Shown here: positions 10,120-19,600 of the stretch, piece after piece | How positions within the stretch are numbered: the first letter of the stretch is position 1 | How the letters are laid out: each line of letters begins with the position of its first letter | Origin: Oscarella lobularis | Lineage: Eukaryota > Porifera > Homoscleromorpha > Homosclerophorida > Oscarellidae | Length of the DNA: 64,000 bases | Assembly (NCBI RefSeq): GCF_947507565.1 | Contig: NC_089193.1 | Span: 868,001-932,000, forward strand | Direction: 5' to 3' | Notes under the pieces: generated by a model | Seen by the model: only the letters and a program-made list of their open reading frames with translations | Databases searched by the model: none | What the model was told of the DNA's origin: nothing | Translations under genes and position numbers: made by a program

Positions 10120-10830
10120 TGCATGGCTTTGTCTGCTCTATAGCAGTGCAGTCTGCGTACGTAAGGACGGCGTAACGTAATGAACTGTGACGTAAGTTCG
10201 TTGACCATATTTCCCGAACACGTACGTGCGCTCCCTTACCCTAAACCTTTGCCCCTTTGGGTGACCGCATTGCGCGCAGCTTGCCTGCAAATGGATTAGG
10301 AATTTGTACTGTAAACAGTCTAATTAAGTACTGAGAAGCGAGTTACTGTAGATGTTCTTGACCTTTACTGAAATTCAAGAATGGCTTGTGACATGGGACA
10401 GCCGCAGAGGTGGAGAAAAATGTTGCCTTCTTTTTTAATTAGAACTGAAATGGCCCAATGCCTGCATGGTACGCAAAAACGCGGACGGAAGTAGGAGTTC
10501 TTTTCTGTAGTGGTATAAGATGTCTACTTGTTGTATGCTCTAAATAATTAAGATCGCCTCATTTAAAAATCTAAATTGGATTCCTGTTGGATACCCCACG
10601 GATTCGAAGATGAGCGAGGCGAAAACCTGAGCGAAGAGCATGACGACCGTCACAGTGGAGAAGCATTACGCAACGTAATGACGTTAGATAATATGGTGAA
10701 CTTACGTCACAGTTGCTCTCCTCCAGTCATGCAACCTCTTGCATTACGTTACGCCGTCCTTAAACGTACACACTGCTGGTTTCTTAGAGAGCAGAAAAAG
10801 CCATACATGTGTGCGAAATGACGTTCAGAA
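10120..10830. repeat. Inverted duplicated flanks between the two avidin copies
   Basis: The stretch about 10120-10210 and the stretch about 10690-10815 are imperfect reverse complements: gaacttacgtcacagt, cgttacgccgtcctta and a gcatgcatgg/catacatgtg end are shared. They are the outward flanks of a head-to-head duplication whose arms carry the dead (-) and live (+) avidin genes. No gene is visible in the stretch. Confidence 0.55.
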
Positions 10831-10934
10831 AGTTTTTTCAGAGTAGCCTAAGAACTTCCTTTCTCGCCCAACTTGGACGCAGGGTGTGGATAGTGAGTTC
10901 TGCTCTGAATAAATTTTCGCACACATGCACGGCT

Positions 10935-10946
10935 TCGTCAGCTTTA
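10935..10946 (+). promoter_or_regulatory. Possible TATA element of the avidin-like gene
   Basis: A ctttataag motif sits about 60 bp upstream of the avidin-like start codon, inside the flank conserved with the inverted copy (there degraded to ctctatagc). Spacing is compatible with a TATA box, but no transcript start is known. Confidence 0.3.
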
Positions 10947-11001
10947 TAAGAGGCAAGCAGTTGCGTACTACAGTATACTGCTCCACTTTTTGACGATCGT
11001 C

Positions 11002-11448
11002 ATGTTCTCAGCTCTGGTTTTCGTCTCGCTCGTCGTTTGCGCCAGCACGGACGTCGGTCCAGAATGTCTGGTGGGATGGTGGAGAAATGAGCTCGGTTCG
11101 TGCTTGAGCATCACAGTAATCGACAACGGAACGCTTTGGGGTACGTACAACTCTAAAGTCGGAGAGGCCATTAACGAATATCCTCTGGTGGGCCGCTATG
11201 ACACCCGAACGGACCCCGATTTGCTACTCTACGGACGACCACTGGGATGGACTGTCGTTTGGAAAAATTTGGACTTTCCTGACTCTTATTCCACTACTTC
11301 TTGGTCAGCTCTCTACTATACTTCGCCCGAAGAGCTAATTCACTCTACGTGGCTGCTAACTACTTCTAAAGAATATACTGATGTCTGGTCTTCGACCCAA
11401 ATTGGACAGGACGTGTTTGTGAAGGATTCCACTTGCGCGCCGCCTTGA
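11002..11448 (+). CDS. Secreted streptavidin/avidin-like biotin-binding protein
   Basis: A single exon of 148 residues starts with a signal peptide (MFSALVFVSLVVCAS) followed by one avidin beta-barrel. Aligned to streptavidin numbering, the biotin contacts are nearly all present: N29 (N23), S33 (S27), Y49 (Y43), S51 (S45), W87 (W79), S97 (S88), T99 (T90), W117 (W108), W129 (W120), D137 (D128). The position of N49 is E55, a real difference. The blocks GRYD, LGWTVVWKN, STTSWSALY and STWLLTT follow the bacterial protein closely. Extra cysteines C22, C34 and C145 could form disulfides. An ATG start is used here; the frame extends to an upstream TTG. Likely secreted and tetrameric or dimeric, sequestering biotin; role in defence or storage is inference. 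Absence of introns and closeness to bacterial sequences raise the possibility of transfer. Confidence 0.88.
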   Translation: MFSALVFVSLVVCASTDVGPECLVGWWRNELGSCLSITVIDNGTLWGTYNSKVGEAINEYPLVGRYDTRTDPDLLLYGRPLGWTVVWKNLDFPDSYSTTSWSALYYTSPEELIHSTWLLTTSKEYTDVWSSTQIGQDVFVKDSTCAPP

Positions 11449-11745
11449 AGTCTCGCAGACTTCATGGCTCGAACAGCTTCGCCGCGCAGCGAAGCTCTTG
11501 TCCTCTAGGCATAAAGATGGATAGGAAACCATAGATATAGAAGAGGACATATGCCTAATCGAATTGACTTTGTTGTGTATTGCGCGTGCATGTGTGTGTG
11601 TTGTTATGTGTCAGGGAGATAGATAGAGAGCATAAGAAAAGGGTTTCAACTCACCCCCACGAAATCCGTACGCGAACGCCGCACTCGATCACTCGTCGCG
11701 CTCACACGGTCCCCGATCGGCCTACCCTAACAGACTTATCTGCAT

Positions 11746-12100
11746 CGACGATGGCTCGATTCACGTGTGTCCGCGCGAAAAGGATCTTCGCTCCGTTTCG
11801 CTGAGAATTAAACGCCGGCAATTGGGAACAAGTCGCCGCGGCTATAATTCTCTTCAATACGGGCGACTACAAGCGAGTTCGTCGCGAGAACCACTTCGAT
11901 ATGTACGCGCAGTCAGGCGATGCTCGACGAGTGGAAAGAAACGAATGGAAAGAATTAAGGCGACGATTTCGTGTATCGTCGAGGCGCTGATCGGAGCGAG
12001 AAGGAAGATGACGGCCTAGAAGGTTTTCTGCGAACAGATAGTAACGCTCGTCGAAGAGGAATTCCAGAAAAGAACGCAGAATCGATCGCCAGAACTGATC
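11746..12100 (+). pseudogene. Death-domain exon relic of a TPR-death-domain gene
   Basis: The sequence is the last exon of the family (DGSI.VCPR.KDLR.VSLRI block, then GDYKR.RRENH). It contains an insertion in the AGTWEQ region, a 2-nt deletion at the MYAQSQ codons, further small indels, and an in-frame stop at the KMTAEK codons (acggcctag). No upstream TPR exons are present. The following 3' flank (12101-12270) matches the flank of the other copies. Confidence 0.75.
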
Positions 12101-12270
12101 TCGAAGAATGTTTAGCGTGCGCATCGCGTGTCGAAGTTCTTTTTCCTTCACTGTCTGCGTTTTTCTGTGCGTTTAGCTCTAGAAGTTCAATCGACGAAAC
12201 GGGCTAAGTATACGACCAAAAGAAAACTGGGAAAACTGCTAGTGAGACTCCCTGCATGACCCTGCTCGAT

Positions 12271-13859
12271 CTACCGCTTTTTCTTCTTTTTCTTCTTCTC
12301 TTTTTGCTTCTTCGGCGTCTTTTTCTTTTCGTCGTCGTCTGAATCGGATTCGGACGACGAGTAAGTGAACGAGCCGCTATCAGACGAATCTGCGTCGGAG
12401 TCGAAACCGAACAGATTGGGCGCGTGTTTTTGAATTCCCGACACAAAATTGACGGCCTGCTGCACGTCGGCATTTTTCGCCAATCGAATATTGATAATCG
12501 TTCGCTCTCCCCACGGCGGCATTTTCACGCCGAGTTGAACATAGCGCTTATGATAAACTTTTCCAGCCGAGGCATCCTCCTCTACCTTCTCTGTACGTTC
12601 GTTCGAACCACCACAAGCTTGCATCATCCACTGCAAATAATATAAGTATTACGTATGCACTATGGAATGCGGTGCATGTTCTATATAATCGGTTTTATAT
12701 ACCTCGTTTATAAAACTGCAACATCCTGGAAACTCGTCGAATTCAGCCGAGGATTTGAACTCGACCGAACTGACAATTTCAGCACTCTTTATTTTGCTTA
12801 GAGGAATGGGCAGATAGACTGCGCTCGCTCCCTCGTTGTGTACGATTTTGTATTTCAGGTCTTCGTACACGAGATCTTTGCCTGGAAAGTAGAACGCAAA
12901 AAGAATTTTTGTCAGTTACGCATAAGCAGCGTGATGTGAGCCAGATTGTACGCATGTATTTATTTATCTATCTCTTATTATATACTTTTATTATTTACCT
13001 TTCCACTCGTTTAGGGACAGGAAGAGCAGCCGTTTTGACGTGAGCACGGCCGTTCCTTCAGGCAGAATGCTGCGATGAAACGTGCTTTTCTTATCAACGA
13101 AGATAACGAGGTGATAGGCGAGATCGATTGTCGGCGTCAGCAGTTCTTCGTAGCCGACTATTTTCAGCTCATTTTTGATATGACTCTGGTTGAGCTGAGC
13201 CTAACGAAACGGCATAGACAAAGACAGCCGCGGACCGGTTAATTCTCATCATTACCTCAATCGGTGGCAACCCAAAAGTATCGACTCTTCTGGCGAGATT
13301 CGACGATCTCGTCATCGCTTTGCGGACAGTCCTCGCCAAACGTTTGGAGACATTTTTCGGATGTTCTCTCTCCTCCGAGAAAAATTCGCACAACGCTTCT
13401 TCTATCTCATTCGGCTCGGTCGACTCCTTGATTTCGTCCCTTCCAGCTGTGAAGATTCCGTCGCCGTCGTCTCGGCGCCGCCAGTCGGACTCGGCCGACT
13501 CGCGCGTCGCGTACTCTTCGATCGCGTCGTCGTATTCGAGCAGGTAGTCGACGTTTTCCTTCTTGTCGGCGTCGGGCGCCAGCTTGGCGAGGTGATCCGC
13601 TCCTCCGTGTCCGGCTGTCGGTTCCTTTAAATTGACGAGTATGACGCCCTCGCGACGACGCCCGATGTCTTCTTCGACGTCGTAGAAGCTGAGGACTAGA
13701 ATGAAATAAACGCGATACTTTTTATGACGTGTCGTAATCGTGGCGATCACTATCACCTCCCGACTTGAGTCTTTGCTTCTTCTTCGTCACTCGATCTCTT
13801 GCATCGATTTCGGCAACGAATTCGAAGTCTTGCACCAACCGACCCCGACCTTGTATCAT
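12271..13859 (-). CDS. GRAM/PH-like protein with lysine-rich tail, copy E' (intact)
   Basis: The model is complement(12271-12630, 12703-12881, 12999-13200, 13256-13695, 13757-13859), 427 residues, frames continuous with the same phases as B' and C'. It begins MIQGRGRLVQDFEF, has the SFYDVEEDIG...GVILVNLKEP block, a moderately long acidic linker, the TFGLPPIEV and IKNELKIVGYEELL blocks, the GRAM-like IPLSKIKSAEIVSS segment, and ends in aspartate/serine plus lysine repeats. It is divergent from copy E across 156 bp. Function unknown. Confidence 0.7.
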
Positions 13860-14015
13860 ATTGCGCACAGGATGTATATATGAAATGAAGTTAGAAAGAG
13901 CGTCTGCTATTCGCTCCGCGCGATCACCTTGGAGCGTCCGCTTTCAGTGTTTCTTTCAATGTGGTCAGATGACTCATTCGTCGTTCCTGCCCCTGCGGAG
14001 TACAGTGATCATTTC
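13860..14015. promoter_or_regulatory. Shared intergenic promoter of divergent pair E'/E
   Basis: A 156-bp gap between opposed start codons, matching the arrangement of the B and C pairs. Nothing more specific than position supports promoter function. Confidence 0.4.
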
Positions 14016-15681
14016 ATGGCTCAAACACGAGAACTGGAAGCGGCCGCAGCAAGCGGTGATATCGTCGTCGATCCCGCCGATCCGTGCAGTAATGCTATAG
14101 CTATACTACATGTGTATAGAGAGTCGATCGTTTGACGTATTTGATTAACATCTGCTTGCAACGGCAGAGGTGTTCGAAGAACTTTTTAGAGAAGGCCAAG
14201 AGGCGTTTGCGAAGAGAAACTTCGTTGAAGCGGAGGGTATCTACCGACAGTGCGTTGAACTCGTGCACACGCTACCCAGTCAGTGCCGGACAGTTACAAG
14301 GCCACTGGTACCGAAGCGACCAGTTCGCTGTTTTGAATGCTATTCGTTATATGAACCTATACGTAGTCCACTTTGAGTTGGGTCGAAGCCTGATGACTCA
14401 AAGTTGGAGCAAAAGCGACGATTTTAAGGATCACTTTCGTCAAGCTCTTCGCTATTCGAGTTCGAAAAACGCTAGGAAGGCCCCAGAAGTAGGAGCAAAG
14501 AGTACGAAGCATATTAGTATTTTTATTTATTTATTCATTGGCTAACCTCTTCTGGTCTACTTTACAGTTTGCGTGCGACTTGGAAAGTGCATTTATCTCG
14601 AAGGGGAATTTCAGTACTTGCCTGAAGCGGAATCGTATCTGCAGACTGCCATGGCAGCGTTCAGACACTTTCACGGGCCCAAAAGTCGTGCTCTCGCATC
14701 AGGTACAACTATTTCTCTCAAATGCGGCTATATGTGTCGGAGAATTCTCTATCCGGACAGTTCATACCGCTTTGGGTCTTGTCTATTTGGACCAAGATCG
14801 TAGACGGGATGCTTCGTCTCAACTTACTTTAGCTGGAGACATTTTGGATTCGGCTTTTCTTAACAAGAAAAATCCCTGTTTTGCCGATTGTTAGTCGTTT
14901 GTTTTGCTTCAATTAATAATTGATTTTTTTGCAGATAAACGAGCGCTCGGACTTCTGAGAATGAAAGAGAAGTATTTCAGCGACGCAGCGAAACAACTAA
15001 GGGCTGCTCTCACGGTCTACAATGGCCTTTTCAAAGGCAATCATCCAATCATATCAATCGGTATAGGAAAATCGTGTAAATAATAATAATTTTGTCTCTT
15101 GATATTCTACGTTTTAGTTCAAATGTCTTTGGGTGTATGCCTATATCGTAGCGACAAAATTGCCGACGCCCACGTGATGCTGACCACCGCTTTTGATGTG
15201 TTTGACGAAACCGTATGCAATCCAGCTCCGAGATTCAAGTCGATCGCAGATTCAGGCACGCTAATGAAACTGAAAGCGATCTACTCCAATGTAAATAAAT
15301 TTTTCAGGAAGAGTCATACTGGAAAAGTGCTCTCGCCAGATTGTGCGACGCCGACCGGGTTTGCGTTGATTGCCTGAAAGCAAATTTATGTCTATGAGTT
15401 AATAATACTGTTTTTTAGACGGAGATGGCTCCATTGACGTGTGTCCGCGTGACAAGGATCTTCGCGCCGTTTCGCTGAGAATCGCCGGCACTTGGGAGCA
15501 AGTCGCCGGCTATCTTCTCTTTAACACGGGCGACTACAAGCGAATTCGTCGCGAGAACCACTTGGATATGTACGCGCAGTCAGGCGATGCTCGACGAGTG
15601 GAAAGAAACGAATGGAAAGGCGGCGACTATAGCTTCTCTCGTCGAGGCGCTGCTCGGAGCGAGAAGGAAGATGACGGCTGA
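14016..15681 (+). CDS. TPR-death-domain protein, copy E, death domain truncated by frameshift
   Basis: Exons: 14016-14088, 14168-14278, 14367-14501, 14568-14702, 14761-14889, 14935-15060, 15118-15255, 15308-15358, 15419-15681 (386 residues). Exon 2 has lost 13 nt relative to copies B and C, which breaks the usual donor frame; an upstream gtcagt donor at 14279 restores it. The intron after 15255 has a GC donor. In the death domain a 2-nt deletion (cagtcagg where others have cagagtcagg) shifts the frame after MYAQ and stops it at 15679-15681; the old frame ends at 15766. The TPR part is preserved. It may make a TPR protein with half a death domain or be an early pseudogene. Confidence 0.6.
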
Positions 15682-15858
15682 GAAAGTTTTTGGCGAGCAG
15701 GTAGTAGCGTTGGTCGAAGAGGAAATCCATAAGAGAACGCAGACCCAATCGCCGGAACTGGCCTAATCGGTGGGGATGGGCTTTCGGTTTTGGTGGGGAC
15801 CGGGGGTGCATGTTATACGAGTTCTTGCGCATGTCAAATTGAAAGTACACGTAGAAAA

Positions 15859-16035
15859 ATGGATGAGTGGACGGGAGTCGTTCAGCCTCGAACGACTTTC
15901 TTGTACGATCATCTTATCATTACAGATCGTCTTCTTCACTTGCTGATTCAGAAAGGACACCTGAGCCCTGACCAAATCGAAGAAATCAAAGAGAAGAAAA
16001 CACGCGGAGAGAAAATCGACCTTCTCATTTGGAGA
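15859..16035 (+). pseudogene. CARD exon fragment
   Basis: From about 15805 the sequence copies the first exon and 5' flank of the CARD-death-domain gene at 31172. The frame from the ATG at 15859 gives PRTTFLYDHLIITDRLLHLL and KGHLSPDQIEEIKEKKT, the first helices of a caspase-recruitment domain. Similarity ends after LLIW (about 16030), before the last CARD helices. No death-domain exon follows. It lies directly after the death domain of copy E. Confidence 0.7.
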
Positions 16036-16516
16036 GGTGAGGCCCCTTTTGAGGGTTCACCACCACCCGGGCCACGAGATTTTTGCTCGCGACGAATGCT
16101 GCGAACGTTGCACGTCCGTATATATCTAGCCGAAACACGTCCTTCACTACAACCGAAACAAATAAGCTTGCTTCTCGTCTTCGGAGGCTTTTCTCCGACG
16201 CACGACAGAGGAAAGACGATCCTCGAAGTATATAGCGAAAGATAATTTTGGATCTTGCCAGTGCTCGATGGAGAACCAATGAGACCCGTCGACTGCACTG
16301 CACTGCCTTCGCTGTGACCTCAAACAGAACAATCAAAATGTGCCTGCAAGCTAGGCTTTCCTTCTGTTGTTCAATTCGAAAAACTCCATTTAGGGGGCCT
16401 CACTTTCGTGAAAACACCAGTTGCTGCGCAAAATTACTTCGAATTTCCTTCGAAAACCGGCAGTGCCGCCAATAAAGTCGCTCGTCGAAAACTTCAGTCA
16501 AAACGCTTGCTACACA
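16036..16516. other. No recognisable gene (pre-insertion flank of the retrotransposon)
   Basis: About 480 bases without a supported coding frame. The sequence continues across the retrotransposon to 21696 once the element and one copy of CACA are removed. No family was recognised. Confidence 0.4.
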
Positions 16517-16627
16517 TGTAGTGAAGCGTTGTGCTTACCCCAGACTTCAGACTAGACTGTTTTATTATCTCTCCAACTACCCATTATCTATCCTCCCTCC
16601 CGTTAGCCCGGATTAGACCTTACTACA
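16517..16627 (-). repeat. 3' LTR of the retrotransposon (111 bp)
   Basis: Begins tgtagtgaagcg and ends ccttactaca on the plus strand; same as 21585-21695 by eye. The minus strand holds an AATAAAA signal, consistent with polyadenylation inside a very short LTR. Confidence 0.9.
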
Positions 16628-16639
16628 CTACTACGGCGC

Positions 16640-19600
16640 CTACGAACTGTGTTCATCGCTGTCTGACGTGGCATCTAGGACGTAGTCTTCAAAACGCACT
16701 GGGAGTCGCGTGATCCGACGTGGTCGTTCGGGTGGTTCGTCTTCCCTTCCGATCGGTTCTGGTGTGAGTGGGGGTGGTTGCTGAGGGTGGACGTTGTCAG
16801 GGGGCGGGGCTACCGGACTTGCGATCGGTTGCGGTTGCACGTTGACGGCTGGAGTTGGTGTCGGAGCCGCTGGTCTTGCGATTGGTTGAGGCGTGTTGAT
16901 TACAGGGCCGCTCGGGACCCAGGATATGACGTTCTCGAAGTCCGTTACATCTCCGACGTCCGTACGGTGTGGGGTTTCGTTCGCTCCGGTCCCTGGCTGT
17001 GGTTGCGAATGATTCGGTGTCGTAGGGGTTCCGAGTGTTTGTCCGTCGTTTGCAGCATCCGTCGTTGTCGTGCTGGATGTTTCGTCGTGCGGCGCATCGA
17101 TGGGTTGATAGCACGGGCGTAAGCGGTCGTGATGTACCCATCTCCGTCGCCCTCCTTTGTGTGAATGTTGGATTTGGTAAACGTCATTCTCTCCTTGTTT
17201 TCGCAGAATTTTAAATGGGCCGTCCCATACCGAAAGTAACTTGTAGGCTTTTCCCCGCAGTCGGCCTGGATCATGCAGGTAGACGAGGTCGCCGGGCGAG
17301 TACAAACGTACGTGGGGTGTCACGCCTTGACGTTGTCGCTCCTGGGCCGCCGTCAAATTGGCATCCACTAATTCCCGTGCTCTAACCATCTCCGTGGATA
17401 ACCGTTGAAGATACTCTGATGTATCCGTTGGCGGCGGGGTTGCGCAGCTGCACGCGACGTCGGTTGGCAGGCGGGGTTTCCTGCCGTATAGCAGCTCAAA
17501 GGGCGATGCTCCTGTCGAGGTTTGCTTTGCAACGCGGTAAGCGTGGAGCGCTGACGGTAGCCACAGATCCCAGTCGAGAGGGCGGTCCCCGCAGTACTTC
17601 CGGAGGATGCCGAGGAGGGAGCGGTTGAACCTTTCGACCAGGCCATCGCCTTGGGGATGATATGGGGTTGTGCGCGTTTTCTCTAATCCCATCATCTGGC
17701 ACAAGTGGCGTATTACGCGTCCTTCAAAGCTTGGGCCTTGATCGGAGTGAAGTATTCGGGGAACGCCGTGTCGCGATACAATTCCGTCGTAGAGAGCCCG
17801 TGCCACCGTCTCGCTCTTTTGGTCTGCAGTAGCAAATGCTTCCGGCCAGCGGGTGAAGTAGTCGGTACATACCAAGACATATCGATTTCCCCGAACGGTC
17901 CGAGGAAGTTCAAGGAAGTCGATCGAAATCATTTCAAACGGCCCGCCGACGGGAATTGACCTCAAGGGCGCTTTTGGGCGAGGCGCTACGGCGTTCGCTC
18001 GTTGACAGGTCGAGCAGCGACGAATGTAATCGTCAACGTCGGCGGAAAAACCTGGCCAATAGTAGCGTTGCAGAAGTGTGTCGGTGGTTTTGCTGACGCC
18101 GAGATGACCGCTGAGAGGATCGCCGTGAAGTTGTTGCAAAATTGTTGGAACGAGGGCTTGCGGCACGACGAGGACCGACGTTGTTTCCAACCGGGCACCA
18201 AGACGACGGTTGCGTCGCAAAATGTTGTGGTCGTCGAGCTGTAGCTGGTCCCACAATTGCCGGTAGCGGCGATGTGCGCCATCGCGCCAAACTCCTTCTG
18301 CTGGTGGTCGTCCTTCGTCCGCTCGAAGGCGGGCAATCACAGTCGCTAAGACATCGTCGGCTTCCTGCATAGCGCGGAGTTCTGCAACGTTGGCGCTCGC
18401 TGGTATCGTTGTGACGGCACACATTCGCGACAGTGCGTCAGCGTCAACGTGCAATCGTCCTGGCTTGTACTCCACTGTGAAGGTGTACTGACTCAGGGTG
18501 TGCAGCCAGCGACCGACTTTTCCCGCGGGATGCTTCATCGTGTTCAGGTGGACTAGCGGTCGGTGGTCAGTCACGACAACGAACGGTGCTCCCAAGAGGT
18601 ATGGGTGAAAATGCGCTGTACCCCATTTAATAGCGAGCAGCTCCTTCTCTGTTGCGCTATAGTTCGTCTCCGTAGCACTCAGCTTCTTGCTGGCGAAGGC
18701 AATGGGGCGTTCGTGGCCGTCGATAATTTGGGAAAGGACGGCGCCAAGTCCAACATCACTGGCGTCTGTTTTGAGCCTGAATTGTTCCGAAAAGCGCGGA
18801 AACGCCAGTACAGGGGCTTTGGTCAGCTTTTCCTTTAGTGTAGCAAAGGCACGCTCTGCTTCCGTTGTCCAGGTGAATTTGGAATGGCCTGTCGTCAAGT
18901 TGTGAAGAGGAGCGGCGATGGTGGAGAATCCAGGGACAAAACGACGATAGTACCCAGCAAAATTGATGAACGATCGTACTTCCGTTTTCGTACGCGGTTT
19001 GGGCCAATTCCGGACTTTATCCACTTTCGTCGGATCCGTCGCGATACCCTCAGCGCTGACGACGTGCCCCAGGTACGGCACCTCCGATCGCACAAATTGA
19101 CACTTTTCCGTGCGTAATTTCAGCCCAGCCGTGCGTAGCCGCTCGAAGACTGCGCGTAGGCGGCAAAGGTGTTCCTCAAAGGTGCGTGAGTGTACAAGGA
19201 CGTCGTCGAGGTACACCAGGCAGGAGTCGAGCGTGAGTCCCCGAAGTACAACATCCATCAGACGTTGGAATGTGGCTGGTGCATTTGTAAGTCCAAACGG
19301 CATCACTTGAAATTCGAAGTGGCCGCCGTTCGTCGAAAAGGCAGTTTTAGCCCTGTCTTCCGCAGCCAGAAGGACCTGCCAATAGCCAGAAGCTAAGTCC
19401 AACGTCGTGAAGAATAGGGCGCCTCCGAGACTGTCCAGGGTCTCGTCGATGCGAGGGATGGGGTACGCATCCTTCACCGTAATGTCGTTGAGAAGGCGGA
19501 AGTCTACGCAAAACCGGAACTTCCCATTTTTCTTCGTTACCAGGATGACCGGGGACGACCACGGGCTGCAACTCGGGGTGATGATTCCTTCATCCAACAT

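Noticed and set aside
10576-10821. 81-codon frame upstream of the avidin-like gene
   Set aside because: Lies in the inverted-duplicated flank; the mirror copy at 10120-10210 does not keep the frame, so it is not coding.
11580-11804. 74-codon frame between the avidin gene and the death-domain relic
   Set aside because: Starts in a tg-rich stretch and ends in the wrong frame of the death-domain exon; no domain.
17986-18422. Several open frames inside the retrotransposon on both strands
   Set aside because: All overlap the conserved pol frame (integrase region) and carry no domain of their own.
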